Shown here: positions 40,404 to 50,286 of the stretch, one piece after another
Position numbering within the stretch: the stretch's first letter is position 1
Layout of the letters: each line of letters begins with the position of its first letter
Origin: Martelella endophytica
GTDB taxonomy: Bacteria; Pseudomonadota; Alphaproteobacteria; Rhizobiales; Rhizobiaceae
Assembly: GCF_000960975.1 (NCBI RefSeq)
Contig: NZ_CP010803.1
Location: forward strand, 2,445,944-2,509,943
Direction of reading: 5' to 3'
Length of the DNA stretch: 64,000 nt
Notes under the pieces: model-generated
The model's input: the letters and a program-made list of their open reading frames with translations, nothing else
The model's database searches: none
What the model was told of the DNA's origin: nothing
Translations under genes and position numbers: made by a program

Positions 40404-40420
40404 TCTGTCAATCCTTTTAA

Positions 40421-40435
40421 TGTCAGTAACTGACA
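40421..40435. promoter_or_regulatory. Candidate TetR operator 1 (epimerase side)
   Basis: Perfect palindrome TGTCAGT-A-ACTGACA between the divergent epimerase-like and TetR genes. A near copy lies at 40447. Confidence 0.78.
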
Positions 40436-40446
40436 TATAGGTTTAG

Positions 40447-40461
40447 TGACAGTGACTGACA
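40447..40461. promoter_or_regulatory. Candidate TetR operator 2 (tetR side)
   Basis: TGACAGT-G-ACTGACA, the same element with one mismatch in one arm; centres 26 bp from operator 1. Confidence 0.75.
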
Positions 40462-40480
40462 ATAGCTACGCGAGACCTCT

Positions 40481-41056
40481 ATGCCCAGAAACCCGGACGA
40501 TGCCCGAAAGCGCTTGCAACAGGCGGCCCTGGAGCTGTTCGTCGAACATGGCTATGAGGCAACGACCGCGGCCGAAATCGCCGCGCGCGCCGGCGTGACC
40601 GAACGCACCTTTTTCCGTCATTTCCCGGATAAGCGGGAGGTGCTGTTTCAGGGGCAAGAGATCCTCGCAAGGGCCCTTGAGGCGGCGATTGCGGAGGCGC
40701 CGCCGGAACTTCCGCCGCTGCAGATCCTAGAGCGGGCCTTCCGGTCCGTCATCGGCCTTCTGGAGGCGAACCGGCCGTTCTCGGAGCCGCGGGCCAGGAT
40801 CATCGCCGCGACGCCGGCGCTGCAGGAGCGCGAGACCGCCAAGGTGATGATGCTCTCCCGGCAGGTCGCAGCGGCGCTCGAACGGCGCGGCGTCCCCGCC
40901 GCACGCGCCGCGCTTGCCGCCCAGGCCGGCCTTGCCGTGTTCGGCCAAGCCATCACCGCCTGGTTCGCCGACCCGTCTCACGGGCTTGCGGCCGAGATTG
41001 ATCTTGCTTTCGCTGAACTGAAGGCGCTCTCGGCTCCCCAAGAGGATGGCCGCTAG
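40481..41056 (+). CDS. TetR/AcrR-family regulator
   Basis: 191 residues. HTH region TTAAEIAARAGVTERTFFRHFPDKREVL is typical, with recognition helix VTERTFFRHF. The effector domain shows no diagnostic feature. It starts with ATG at 40481 and is divergent from the epimerase-like gene; twin TGTCAGT palindromes between them imply autorepression and control of that gene. The following tRNA-Arg is on the opposite strand. Confidence 0.93.
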   Translation: MPRNPDDARKRLQQAALELFVEHGYEATTAAEIAARAGVTERTFFRHFPDKREVLFQGQEILARALEAAIAEAPPELPPLQILERAFRSVIGLLEANRPFSEPRARIIAATPALQERETAKVMMLSRQVAAALERRGVPAARAALAAQAGLAVFGQAITAWFADPSHGLAAEIDLAFAELKALSAPQEDGR

Positions 41057-41138
41057 CCCTCGCACGCCGTCGAAACGCGGAACAGCACGCCGCCACGGAC
41101 CGCAAGCGGGCTTCATAGGATGGAATTATCAGAGAAAA

Positions 41139-41215
41139 TGGCGCGCCCGACAGGATTCGAACCTGTGACCTTTGGAATCGGAATCCAACACTCTATCCAG
41201 CTGAGCTACGGGCGC
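41139..41215 (-). tRNA. tRNA-Arg (CCG)
   Basis: On the minus strand: acceptor GCGCCCG (41215-41209) pairs with CGGGCGC, D stem region AGCTCAGCTGGATAGAG, anticodon stem TTGGA/TCCAA with loop TTCCGAT (anticodon CCG at 41181-41179), T arm ACAGG/CCTGT, discriminator G and encoded CCA. Confidence 0.96.
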
Positions 41216-41220
41216 CCGAA

Positions 41221-41646
41221 GCGGGCGATGCCGCTTGTCGGCACTCTTTAGCGCAGCTTGATGCCGGCATCAACGCCAAAAAAACGCGGGCAGTGGAAAT
41301 CGCCGGTATCTCTTTTTCGTAAGCGGCAATCCGAGGTGTTTGGGGCGCGCGCGGAAGTTTATTAGACTAAAGTCTAGCATCGTCGCGATTTCAGCTTTGA
41401 TCGCGTCTGTAACAAGGCCCGGATTTCATAGGCTTACGTTGAGCGACCGATCAAACATAGCAGAATTGGTATATCTTCTTCAGCCTAATCGATTTGACAC
41501 TGCTGTTTCTTTCGTACCACTTTCCCGGCTGTGACCAGCGTCGCCGGCTTTTCCGTTGATGAAAGCGACCGGCCGTCCAGGGAGGATTTCGCCGCAATGC
41601 GGGTGGCTGCTCGGTCGAAGCGATAGTCGCGAATTGGGAGAGAGAT
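41221..41646. other. 426-bp region upstream of the first chvE-like gene
   Basis: No credible gene. It includes the perfect palindrome TAGACT-AA-AGTCTA at 41363-41376, a possible operator. The stretch from about 41330 to 41520 is less GC-rich than its neighbours and probably holds the promoter of the sugar-uptake genes. GGGAGAGAGAT precedes the ATG at 41647. Confidence 0.5.
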
Positions 41647-42717
41647 ATGAAACTGGTAATTTCTGCAGTCGCCGTTGCGGCGATGGCGGTGGCGTCGTTT
41701 GCCGTGCCGTCCTTCGCACAGGACAAGGGCACGATCGGCATCGCGATGCCGACGAAATCGTCCGCACGCTGGATTTCGGACGGCGAATCGATGGTCGAAC
41801 AGTTCGAGGCCGCCGGCTACGACACTGACCTTCAATACGCCGAGGACAACATTCCCAACCAGCTGTCCCAGATCGAGAACATGATCACCAAGGGCGTCGA
41901 TGCGCTGGTGATCGCCTCGATCGACGGCACGACCTTGTCGAACGCGCTTGAAAACGCCGCGGCGTCGGGCATTCCGGTCATCGCCTATGACCGCCTGATC
42001 CGCGAAAGCCCGAATGTCGACTACTACGCGACCTTCGACAATTTCCAGGTCGGCGTGCAGCAGGGCGAAAGCCTGATCAAGGGCCTCAAGGAACGCTTCC
42101 CTGACGAGGATGTCTGGAATGTCGAGCTTTTCGGCGGTTCGCCGGACGACAACAACGCCTATTATTTCTATGACGGCGCGATGTCGGTGATCCAGCCGCT
42201 CATCGACGAAGGCAAGATCGTCATCCCGTCTGGCCAGATGGGCATGAACCAGGTCGGCACGCTGCGCTGGGATGGCGCGGAGGCCCAGGCCCGCATGGAT
42301 AACCTGCTGTCGGCCAACTACACCGACAACACCATCCACGGCGTGCTTTCGCCCTATGACGGCCTCTCGATCGGCATCCTGTCGTCGCTGAAGGGCGTCG
42401 GTTACGGCTCGGGCGATCAGCTGATGCCGATCGTGACCGGCCAGGACGCCGAACTGCCCTCGATCAAGTCGATTGTTGCAGGCGAGCAGTACTCGACCGT
42501 GTTCAAGGATACCCGCGAGCTTGCCCGTGTCACCGTCGGCATGGTTGACGCCCTGCTGCAGGGCGGCGAGCCGGAAATCAATGACACGACGACGTATGAC
42601 AACGGCGTCAAGGTCGTGCCGTCCTACCTGCTGGCCCCCGTCTCGGTCGATGCCAGCAACTGGGAAGAAATCCTGGTCGACAAGAGCCACTACTACACGC
42701 TCGAACAGGTCAAGTAA
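41647..42717 (+). CDS. chvE: ChvE-like multiple-sugar binding protein, copy 1
   Basis: 356 residues. Signal peptide [20 protein letters not shown] ending PSFAQ; mature [51 protein letters not shown] and TGQDAELPS follow ChvE of Agrobacterium closely, including the ligand-contacting segments. Periplasmic; it binds aldose sugars and in Agrobacterium also talks to VirA. It stands 404 bases before a second, gapless paralogue, with which it shares about two-thirds identity by eye. This copy is the more ChvE-like. Confidence 0.93.
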   Translation: MKLVISAVAVAAMAVASFAVPSFAQDKGTIGIAMPTKSSARWISDGESMVEQFEAAGYDTDLQYAEDNIPNQLSQIENMITKGVDALVIASIDGTTLSNALENAAASGIPVIAYDRLIRESPNVDYYATFDNFQVGVQQGESLIKGLKERFPDEDVWNVELFGGSPDDNNAYYFYDGAMSVIQPLIDEGKIVIPSGQMGMNQVGTLRWDGAEAQARMDNLLSANYTDNTIHGVLSPYDGLSIGILSSLKGVGYGSGDQLMPIVTGQDAELPSIKSIVAGEQYSTVFKDTRELARVTVGMVDALLQGGEPEINDTTTYDNGVKVVPSYLLAPVSVDASNWEEILVDKSHYYTLEQVK

Positions 42718-43121
42718 GGCCCACGAACTCATGGGAAACGGGCGGTTCGCTGCCCGTTTCCTGCCCTGATCAGCGCCCGTTTCACCGGGCGTCCAACGCT
42801 GAAAATCTCGCGGTTGCAACATGTCGGGTTACGGTGGGAGACCTCAAAAGTGACTACTTATGTGGCGCGTTTGGCGAAGTTTGACGAAAATCATCTCCGC
42901 GCCTTTTCGCGACGCAAAACACCTGGCGAATGACAACGGAATTGATTTGACATACGTGCCTCACAATGTATCGTCACGCCGACCTCCCCCGGGGAATCTG
43001 GAGCGTGGCGGGGGCAGGATAGGAGCGGAATGCTCCGCATGAACTGGTTGCAGGCGCTCCGGCCTGCGATCGAAAACGGGACCGGGTTGCAACAAACCTG
43101 GCCTTCAATTGGGAGAGAGAG
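42718..43121. other. 404-bp region between the two chvE-like genes
   Basis: No supported gene. Two hairpins follow the first gene: GAAACGGGC/GCCCGTTTC (42735-42743 with 42752-42760) and CGCCCG/CGGGCG (42774-42779 with 42786-42791). Neither has a T-run, so they may protect the upstream mRNA's 3' end or attenuate transcription. TTGACA at 42947-42952 is a possible -35 for copy 2, but no good -10 was found. Confidence 0.5.
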
Positions 43122-44195
43122 ATGAAAAAGGTTATCTCTATTCTGGCTGCGGCAACCGTTGCTGCGGCGGCTTTGAGTGTACCGGCATTTGCCGCCGACA
43201 AGGGTTATGTCGGCATTGCCATGCCCACCAAGGGCCTGGATCGCTGGAACAAGGACGGCGCGTCCATGGTGCAGCAGTTCGAGGCAGCCGGTTACAAGAC
43301 CGACCTGCAGTACGCTGAAAACGAAATTCCCCAGCAGCTCTCGCAGATCGAGAACATGATCACCAAGGGCGTCACTGTCCTCGTGGTCGCTGCCATTGAC
43401 GGCGGTTCGCTGACCGGCCCGCTGGCCGATGCGGCTGCTGCCGGCATCCCGGTCATCGCCTATGACCGCCTGATCCTCAACACGCCGAATGTCGACTACT
43501 ATGCGACCTTCGACAACTACAAGGTCGGTGTCATCCAGGGCAACAGCCTGGTCGAGGGCCTGAAGGCCCGCTTCCCCGACACCAAGCCTTGGAACGTCGA
43601 GCTCTTCGGCGGTTCGCCGGACGACAACAACGCCTACTTCTTCTACAACGGCGCCATGTCCGTCATCCAGCCGCTGATCGATTCGGGTGACATCGTCATT
43701 CCGTCGGGCCAGATGGGCATGGACAAGATCGGCACGCTGAACTGGTCGAACGCCGCCGCTCAGGCGCGCATGGATAACCTGCTGTCGGCCTACTACACCG
43801 ACAAGACGCTGAACGGCGTCTACGCCTCCAACGACGACCTCGCCATGGGTGCGATCTCCTCGCTGAAGAGCATCGGTTACGGCTCGGGCGATATGGCCAT
43901 GCCGATCATCACCGGTCAGGACTGCAACCTGCCGAACGTGAAGGCGATCATCGACGGTCAGCAGTATTCGTCGATCTTCAAGGACACCCGCAAGCTCGCC
44001 GAAGTCACGGTGAAGATGGTCGAAGCCATCGGTGACGGTTCCGAGCCGGAAATCAACGACACCAGCACCTACAACAATGGTGACAAGGTCGTGCCCTCCT
44101 ATCTGCTCGAACCGGTCGCGGTTAACAAGGACAACTGGCAGCAGATCCTTGTCGACGACAGCGGCTACTACACGATGCAGCAGATCCAGAACTAA
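43122..44195 (+). CDS. ChvE-like sugar binding protein, copy 2
   Basis: 357 residues. Signal peptide [20 protein letters not shown] ending PAFAA; the mature chain aligns without gaps to copy 1. Shared: the [16 protein letters not shown] and GQMGM segments. Different: [10 protein letters not shown] for [20 protein letters not shown] for [10 protein letters not shown], and GQDCNLPN for GQDAELPS, all near the sugar pocket. So specificity probably differs. It lies directly upstream of gguA and likely serves the same permease. Confidence 0.9.
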   Translation: MKKVISILAAATVAAAALSVPAFAADKGYVGIAMPTKGLDRWNKDGASMVQQFEAAGYKTDLQYAENEIPQQLSQIENMITKGVTVLVVAAIDGGSLTGPLADAAAAGIPVIAYDRLILNTPNVDYYATFDNYKVGVIQGNSLVEGLKARFPDTKPWNVELFGGSPDDNNAYFFYNGAMSVIQPLIDSGDIVIPSGQMGMDKIGTLNWSNAAAQARMDNLLSAYYTDKTLNGVYASNDDLAMGAISSLKSIGYGSGDMAMPIITGQDCNLPNVKAIIDGQQYSSIFKDTRKLAEVTVKMVEAIGDGSEPEINDTSTYNNGDKVVPSYLLEPVAVNKDNWQQILVDDSGYYTMQQIQN

Positions 44196-44273
44196 GACCC
44201 GTAGGGCATTGCGTAAGCCCGCCGCCGGCAGATTGTCGGCGGCGGAGCAGGACGCCGGCCGGGTGAGGGTGTC

Positions 44274-45794
44274 ATGACAACATTGCTCGAAATGCGAAAG
44301 ATCACGAAGACGTTTCCGGGTGTCCGGGCGTTGAGTGATGTCGACCTCGCCGTCGAGGAAGGTGAAATACACGCACTTGTGGGAGAAAACGGCGCCGGAA
44401 AATCGACGCTGATGAAAGTTCTCTCGGGCGTGTATCCGCACGGAACCTATGAAGGCGAAATCTACTACGATGGAGAACTGGCCACGTTCTCCGGGATCTC
44501 CGACAGCGAAAAGAAGGGCGTCATCATTATCCATCAGGAACTGGCGCTGGTTCCGCAACTGTCGATCGCCGAGAATATCTTTCTTGGCAATGAAGTGGCA
44601 AAAGGCGGGGTCATCGACTGGCCCGAATGCTATAACCGCACCGAAAAGCTTCTCCGCAAGGTCGGCCTCAAGGATCCGCCGGCAACGCTGGTCGAGAAAA
44701 TCGGCGTCGGCAAGCAGCAACTCGTCGAAATCGCCAAGGCACTCTCCAAGGACGTGCGGCTCCTGATCCTTGACGAGCCGACGGCCGCACTTTCGGAAGC
44801 CGACAGCGCCAAGCTTCTGAGCCTGCTTCTTGAACTGAAAGGGCAGGGGATCACATCGATCCTGATTTCCCACAAGCTGAACGAGGTCGAGAAGGTCGCC
44901 GACACCATCACCGTCCTGCGTGACGGCTCCTCCGTTGCCGGCATCGATTGCAAGGCCGAGGAAGTCAGCGAGGCCAAGATCATCCAGGCGATGGTCGGCC
45001 GCACCATGGAAAACCGCTATCCCGAGCGTGAGCATACGATCGGCGACGTGCTGATGGAGGTCAAGGACTGGACGGTCTGGCATCCCGAGCAGGTCGACCG
45101 CAAGGTCATCAAGGGCGCCAACTTCAACGTCCGCGCTGGCGAGATCGTCGGGATTGCGGGCCTGATGGGCTCCGGCCGAACCGAACTGGCGATGAGCATC
45201 TTCGGCCACAGCTATGGCCGCAATATCTCCGGCGAGGTCTATCTCGGCGGCGAGAAGGCGGACGTCTCCACCGTGCCGAAGGCGATCTTCTCCGGCCTTG
45301 CCTACGTGACCGAGGACCGCAAGGGCCTTGGCCTTATCCTGGACGAGCCGATCACCAAGAACATCACGCTCTCCAACCTCCCGGGCGTTTCCAAATACGG
45401 CGTGCTGAACACGGCGGAGGAAACCAAGACTTCGGAATATTACCGCAAGGCGATGAACATCCGCACGCCGACGGTCGCCCAGAAGGTGGTGAACCTTTCC
45501 GGCGGCAATCAGCAGAAGGTGGTGTTGTCCAAGTGGCTGTTCACCCAGCCGGACGTCCTCATTCTGGATGAGCCGACCCGCGGTATCGATGTCGGTGCCA
45601 AATACGAGATCTACACACTGATGAACCAGCTCGCCAATGACGGGCACGGCGTGGTGATGATCTCGTCGGAAATGCCGGAACTGCTCGGCATGTGCGACCG
45701 CATCTACATCATGAACGAGGGGGCATTGGTGGGCGAGCTGAGCGCCGCGGAGGCGAGCCAGGAACGCATCATGTCCTTCATTGTCAGAAAATAG
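44274..45794 (+). CDS. gguA: Sugar ABC transporter ATPase, GguA-like (two ABC domains)
   Basis: 506 residues, tandem nucleotide-binding domains. Domain 1: Walker [10 protein letters not shown], signature-like [15 protein letters not shown], Walker [12 protein letters not shown]. Domain 2 has a degenerate Walker A ([10 protein letters not shown]), as usual for this family, a full signature NLSGGNQQ and Walker [14 protein letters not shown]. Typical of the MglA/XylG/GguA class. It starts 78 bases after copy 2 and is followed by the permease gene. It energises uptake of sugars caught by the two binding proteins. Confidence 0.95.
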   Translation: MTTLLEMRKITKTFPGVRALSDVDLAVEEGEIHALVGENGAGKSTLMKVLSGVYPHGTYEGEIYYDGELATFSGISDSEKKGVIIIHQELALVPQLSIAENIFLGNEVAKGGVIDWPECYNRTEKLLRKVGLKDPPATLVEKIGVGKQQLVEIAKALSKDVRLLILDEPTAALSEADSAKLLSLLLELKGQGITSILISHKLNEVEKVADTITVLRDGSSVAGIDCKAEEVSEAKIIQAMVGRTMENRYPEREHTIGDVLMEVKDWTVWHPEQVDRKVIKGANFNVRAGEIVGIAGLMGSGRTELAMSIFGHSYGRNISGEVYLGGEKADVSTVPKAIFSGLAYVTEDRKGLGLILDEPITKNITLSNLPGVSKYGVLNTAEETKTSEYYRKAMNIRTPTVAQKVVNLSGGNQQKVVLSKWLFTQPDVLILDEPTRGIDVGAKYEIYTLMNQLANDGHGVVMISSEMPELLGMCDRIYIMNEGALVGELSAAEASQERIMSFIVRK

Positions 45795-45800
45795 AAAGAG

Positions 45801-47000
45801 ATGACGATGAGTACACAACAGGAATCCGCAGGCGAGAGCAAGACCTCGATCCGCTCCTACCTGACCCTCAGAATGCGCGATTACGGCATCTTGCTCGCCC
45901 TGATCGTCATTATCGCATTCTTCCAGATCGTCACCGATGGCGTGCTTCTGCGCCCCGTCAACATCACCAACCTGTTCCTGCAGAACAGCTACGTCATCAT
46001 CATGGCACTCGGCATGCTGATGATCATCGTTGCGGGGCATATCGACCTGTCCGTCGGCTCGATCGTCGGCTTCATCGGCGCGCTCGCGGCGGTGATGATC
46101 GTGCACTGGCAACTGCCGGTGCTGATTGCCATCCCGGCCTGCATCATCGCCGGCATGCTAATCGGCGCCTGGCAGGGCTATTGGGTCGCCTATTGGCGCA
46201 TCCCGTCCTTTATCGTGACGCTCGCGGGCATGCTGATTTTCCGCGGCCTGTCGCTCTGGCTTCTGAACGGCCAGTCGGTCGGTCCGTTCCCGGGCGGCTT
46301 CCAGCTACTGTCGACCGGCTTCGTGCCGGATATCTTCGGCGTCGGCCGGCCCAACATGACGGCGCTTGCCGCCGGCGTCATCGCCGCCGCCGCGATCGTC
46401 TACCTCGCCTTCCGCGCCCGTTCGCGCAACAAGGCCTATGGTATCGAGGACGAGCCGTTCTCCTTCTTCATCGGCCGCAACGTCATCGTCGCCGGTGTGC
46501 TGGTGTTCGTCTCATGGAAGCTGGCATCGTTCCGCGGCCTGCCGAACGTGCTGATCTCGATGGCGATCCTGACCGTGATCTACACCTTCATCACCGAAAG
46601 CACGACCTTCGGTCGCCGCGTCTATGCGATCGGCGGCAACGAGAAGGCGGCGCAGCTCTCCGGCATCAATACTCGCCGGCTGAACTTCATCGTCTTCGTC
46701 AACATGGGCATGCTGGCGGCCCTGGCCGGCCTGGTGTTTGCAGCCCGCCTCAACATCGCGACCCCGAAGGCCGGTAACGGCTTCGAGCTCGATGTCATCG
46801 CGGCCGTGTTCATCGGCGGCGCATCGATGTCCGGTGGCGTCGGCAAGATCGTCGGTGCGGTTGTCGGTGCCTTCATCATGGGCATCATGAACAACGGCAT
46901 GTCGATTATGGGTATCGGCATCGACTACCAGCAGGTCATCAAGGGTCTGGTTCTGCTCGCAGCCGTCGTCTTCGACGTCTACAACAAGAACAAGGCCTGA
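45801..47000 (+). CDS. gguB: Sugar ABC transporter permease, GguB-like
   Basis: 399 residues with about ten or more spans, of the MglC/XylH/RbsC permease class: GILLALIVIIAFFQIV, HIDLSVGSIVGFIGA and KAGNGFELDVIAAVFIGGASMSGG are family hallmarks. Start is uncertain between ATG 45801 and 45807. It completes chvE-gguA-gguB. The gguC gene that follows in Agrobacterium is not here. Confidence 0.94.
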   Translation: MTMSTQQESAGESKTSIRSYLTLRMRDYGILLALIVIIAFFQIVTDGVLLRPVNITNLFLQNSYVIIMALGMLMIIVAGHIDLSVGSIVGFIGALAAVMIVHWQLPVLIAIPACIIAGMLIGAWQGYWVAYWRIPSFIVTLAGMLIFRGLSLWLLNGQSVGPFPGGFQLLSTGFVPDIFGVGRPNMTALAAGVIAAAAIVYLAFRARSRNKAYGIEDEPFSFFIGRNVIVAGVLVFVSWKLASFRGLPNVLISMAILTVIYTFITESTTFGRRVYAIGGNEKAAQLSGINTRRLNFIVFVNMGMLAALAGLVFAARLNIATPKAGNGFELDVIAAVFIGGASMSGGVGKIVGAVVGAFIMGIMNNGMSIMGIGIDYQQVIKGLVLLAAVVFDVYNKNKA

Positions 47001-47070
47001 CGGTTCTGATAGAAGCAATGACGAGGGCAGTGCGGTCCGCCGCGCTGCCCTTTTCCGTTGTCCGGAAACG

Positions 47071-47103
47071 AAAAAGTCCCGGCACGCTTTCGCATGCCGG
47101 GAC
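47071..47103 (-). terminator. Hairpin with T-run only on the minus strand
   Basis: GTCCCGGCA (47076-47084) pairs with TGCCGGGAC (47095-47103). The AAAAA at 47071-47075 gives a T-run only for minus-strand transcripts, so as an intrinsic terminator it faces back into gguB. No minus-strand gene lies near; it may block antisense transcription, or simply be a hairpin. Confidence 0.4.
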
Positions 47104-47298
47104 CGCGCACCCTCCGCCACTTCCGGCGTTTGCGGACCGGTTCAGGCGGTTGGACATTGGTAATAACGCGCGAAAGGTCGAATCGGACCAGACATTGCCG
47201 GAATTTAACCTTTCGACGTTTCCCCGACTTGATCCAGATGATTTCATCGGCCGGCAAAATCGGGTAAGGCGGGGCGAAACAGGTTCCGGAGGTTCTGA

Positions 47299-48366
47299 AT
47301 GGCCAGTCTCACGCTCAGCGGTATCGTCAAGTCCTACGGCACGCGCCAGGTCATCCACGGTATCGACCTTGCGATTGCCGATGGCGAATTCGTGGTGGTC
47401 GTCGGCCCGTCCGGTTGCGGCAAGTCGACGCTGCTGAGGATGATCTGCGGGCTGGAAGCGATCACTGGGGGCGAGCTCCAGGTCGATGACAAGCTCGCCA
47501 ACAAGCTCGAGCCGCGACAGCGTAACATTGCCATGGTGCTGCAGGACTTCGCGCTCTATCCGCATATGAGCGTGCGCAAGAACATGGGGTTTGCCCTCAG
47601 GATGGCCGGGATGAGCCGGGCGGAACGCGACGCAGCAGTCGAGCGCGCCGCTGAAATGCTCGGTTTGACGGACGAGTTGGAGCGCTATCCGACCGAGCTT
47701 TCCGGGGGCCAGAAACAGCGCGTTGCCATGGGGCGGGCGCTGGTGCGTGATCCGGCCGCCTTCCTGTTCGATGAGCCGCTTTCCAATCTCGATGCCAAGC
47801 TGAGGGCGCAGATGCGCGCCGAGATCAAGGCGCTGCACCGACGGCTTGGCAGCACCATGGTCTACGTCACCCACGACCAGATGGAAGCGATGACAATGGG
47901 CGAGCGCATCGTGCTGATGCGCGCCGGCCGCATCGAGCAGGCCGGAACGCCGCTCCAGCTCTACGACCGGCCGGAGAATGTCTTCGTCGCCGGTTTCATC
48001 GGGGCGCCGGGGATGAACCTGATCGAGGGCGTGGTCGCCAACGAGGCGGCCGGGCCGGTGCTGAAAACGGCCGCCGGCATCAGCTATCCGCTGCCCAGGG
48101 AGCCGGCGCTCGAAGACGGCAAGGCCATCACTCTCGGTGTGCGGCCGGAACATGTGGCCTTTGCCGAAGACGGCGCCGAGGCGCGCATCGAATTCACCGA
48201 AACCACCGGTTCCGAAACCCATGCGACGATGACGGCGGGCGATGACCAGATCCTGCTTTTGACACCGGAACGCGTCCCCTTCGATCGGCATGAGCCGGTG
48301 AAGATCACCTTCGATCTGACCCGCCTGCATCTCTTCGACACCGAAACGGGCGCGCGGCTCAACTGA
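47299..48366 (+). CDS. UgpC/MalK-type ABC transporter ATPase
   Basis: 355 residues. Walker A GPSGCGKST, signature LSGGQKQRVAMGRAL, Walker B AFLFDEPLSNLD, then the regulatory TOBE-containing C-terminal part (TLGVRPEHVAF). This is the CUT1-type carbohydrate importer ATPase (MalK/UgpC), different from GguA. No matching permeases or binding protein lie within the window, so it is an orphan that may serve several transporters. It follows gguB by 298 bases. Confidence 0.93.
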   Translation: MASLTLSGIVKSYGTRQVIHGIDLAIADGEFVVVVGPSGCGKSTLLRMICGLEAITGGELQVDDKLANKLEPRQRNIAMVLQDFALYPHMSVRKNMGFALRMAGMSRAERDAAVERAAEMLGLTDELERYPTELSGGQKQRVAMGRALVRDPAAFLFDEPLSNLDAKLRAQMRAEIKALHRRLGSTMVYVTHDQMEAMTMGERIVLMRAGRIEQAGTPLQLYDRPENVFVAGFIGAPGMNLIEGVVANEAAGPVLKTAAGISYPLPREPALEDGKAITLGVRPEHVAFAEDGAEARIEFTETTGSETHATMTAGDDQILLLTPERVPFDRHEPVKITFDLTRLHLFDTETGARLN

Positions 48367-48392
48367 ATGGGGCCGTGGTCGATGGTCGGACA

Positions 48393-48749
48393 ATGACGGA
48401 CGACGCGATTTTCGACAGACTTTCCCGCTCGCCGTTTCGCAGTCGTTTCCGACTATCGGCGAAGGACCGGGCCTATGCGCGCGACAAGGGCAGGGCCGTC
48501 ATCAATGCCCATGCGGAGGATTTCATCCGCAAGCGGCTGGCGCCGGCGCTGCCGGAAAAGGACGGCCGGCAGACGCCTATGCGCGGTCACCCGGTCTTCG
48601 TCGCCCAACACGCCACCGCGACCTGCTGCCGCGGCTGCCTGCTGAAATGGCATGGCATCGGCACGGGCAGAGCGCTGTCGGATGGCGAGATCGCGCATGT
48701 GGTCTCGCTCATCGACCGCTGGATTTCCGGGGAGATGCAGAAAGGCTAG
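48393..48749 (+). CDS. DUF4186 protein
   Basis: 118 residues from the ATG at 48393 (a GTG at 48375 is an alternative). The family is clear from INAHAEDFIRKRLAPALPEKDG, TPMRGHPVFVAQHATATCCRGC and LLKWHGIG. The CCRGC cysteines and conserved histidines suggest metal binding, but function is unknown. It is close behind the UgpC-type ATPase gene. Confidence 0.87.
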   Translation: MTDDAIFDRLSRSPFRSRFRLSAKDRAYARDKGRAVINAHAEDFIRKRLAPALPEKDGRQTPMRGHPVFVAQHATATCCRGCLLKWHGIGTGRALSDGEIAHVVSLIDRWISGEMQKG

Positions 48750-48796
48750 CGCTATGCGTCTCGCTGTGTTGACAAACCATTACCCCACTCTGCGTC

Positions 48797-48819
48797 ATCC
48801 TCGGGCTTGACCCGAGGAT
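48797..48819. repeat. Rhizobial-type intergenic palindrome
   Basis: ATCCTCGGG-CTTGA-CCCGAGGAT, a 9-bp perfect stem around a five-base loop, in the convergent gap after the DUF4186 gene. This ...CCTCGGGCTTGACCCGAGG... sequence is a common intergenic repeat in rhizobia. Confidence 0.65.
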
Positions 48820-48984
48820 CCAGGCCTCTTGGACGGGCGTTTGCCCAAGGGGCTGGGCGAAACGGATGCTCGGACCAAGTCCGCGCGTGATGCCAAAGGG
48901 AAGGCTGACTGTGGCAAAAAGCTCGGCGCGTTTGCCGGTGTCATATGTCTTCAATGCGGAAACGCTAGCGCTCCGATCTTCGCG

Positions 48985-50214
48985 TTACTGCGTGCGCGGC
49001 GGGGTGTCTTCGCCGGGAAGCTCCGGCGGCTCTGCTGGCTCGGAAGGCGTTGCCGGCACCGGCGCCGCAGGCGGGGCCGTGCGGCGCAAACGCCGTTCCT
49101 GCAGCCCCTTGCCGCAGATTGCCGCCATCGCGCCAAGGCCGATCAGCACCACCGCCATATTGGCGATCCAGCCGAAGAACGGCAGGTAATGCAGCAGCGA
49201 CATCAGCACGAGGCCGGCCGCAGTCGCCAGCAGCATGTTGAGGAGCGAGGCGCGCATCGGCCGGATCTTCGTGACCACCCACCAGGACAGCGCGAAGACG
49301 GCGAGCAGATAGGCGAGCGTCCAGGCGATCACGGTCGCCAGTACGACGAAGGGGATCAGCGGGATGGCGACCAGCGTCAGAAGCGCTACGGGAACAGCGC
49401 CGATCAGCATCGACAGGGCGAGGAAACCATAGCCGAGCGAAGCCAGCGGTCGCGTCATGAGCCGGGCCCGCATGGCTTCCACGCGCGTCGGGGTGAAGGT
49501 CAGGAAGAAGGCCGCGAGGGCCAGCATGAAGACCAGAGTAGTGATGTAGCCGGTCACCTTGACGGTGTCCGAACTCACCAGCGCCTCATCCTCATCCGTC
49601 GTCTCGGTGACGCTCGGGGTGAGCTTGTGGAAGGTTACCTTCTCAGGAGAGATGACGCTCTCCGGAATATCGATTTCCTCCGGCGCGCTATAGGTCAGCG
49701 TACCGCCGATCGTGGCATCGGGGCCGAAGCTGATTTCGTCGCCGGCGAACATCGCGTCGCCGGAAATGGGCGCATTCAGCGTCAGGTTGCCCGCGGCGGC
49801 GAGCAGACTTCCGGTGATCGGGGCGTCGACCTCGACGGTGCCACCGAAGAGGCGGGCATTGCCGCCGATGGAGGCGCTTTCGCCGATCTCGATATTGGCG
49901 CCGGCAATGCTGACATCTCCGGCGACGGCGCCATCGACGTCAACGGAAAAGCCAGCGGCGTACAGGTCGCCGCTAACCGGCCCGTCGGCCCGCACCCTTG
50001 CGCCGGCCAGATGCGCATTGCGGGTCACCGCGCCATCGAGCGTGACGCTGAAGCCTGAAAGAAAGGCGCTGCGCGGGCTGTCCTGCCTCAGTGACGGCGT
50101 GGCACCGCTGGCATAGGTGTCGCCTCCGAAGACGAATGTGTCGTCGTCGGCGAGCGCCGCCGGTGCTGCAAAGAGCAGTGCCGCCAGCAACATGCGTGAA
50201 AATCGCGTGAACAT
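48985..50214 (-). CDS. Exported beta-helix (bactofilin-like) membrane protein
   Basis: 409 residues. Signal peptide MFTRFSRMLLAALLFAAPAA; residues about 25-190 form a repetitive beta-helix with short glycine turns, like polymer-forming/bactofilin domains (GDVSIAGANIEIGESASIGG is typical); then four or five membrane spans; and a Pro/Glu-rich tail. Bactofilin-type domains are usually cytoplasmic, so the signal-bearing, membrane-anchored form is notable. No partner gene is evident. The gene lies alone between DUF4186 and oxyR. Confidence 0.78.
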   Translation of the reverse strand: MFTRFSRMLLAALLFAAPAALADDDTFVFGGDTYASGATPSLRQDSPRSAFLSGFSVTLDGAVTRNAHLAGARVRADGPVSGDLYAAGFSVDVDGAVAGDVSIAGANIEIGESASIGGNARLFGGTVEVDAPITGSLLAAAGNLTLNAPISGDAMFAGDEISFGPDATIGGTLTYSAPEEIDIPESVISPEKVTFHKLTPSVTETTDEDEALVSSDTVKVTGYITTLVFMLALAAFFLTFTPTRVEAMRARLMTRPLASLGYGFLALSMLIGAVPVALLTLVAIPLIPFVVLATVIAWTLAYLLAVFALSWWVVTKIRPMRASLLNMLLATAAGLVLMSLLHYLPFFGWIANMAVVLIGLGAMAAICGKGLQERRLRRTAPPAAPVPATPSEPAEPPELPGEDTPPRTQ

Positions 50215-50286
50215 GGTCCCGTCCTTTCGGCTTACGCCCCCGATGCTGAAAAAGCGGATTGTAGGAATAGTATCACCCGGCGGCGA

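Noticed and set aside
42860..43042. 60-codon frame between the chvE-like genes
   Set aside because: No ribosome-binding site or family match; it falls in a hairpin- and promoter-containing leader.
42891..46112. 1,073-codon open frame on the minus strand across the second chvE-like gene and gguA
   Set aside because: Antisense to clear, conserved genes with proper starts; composition is that of a shadow frame.
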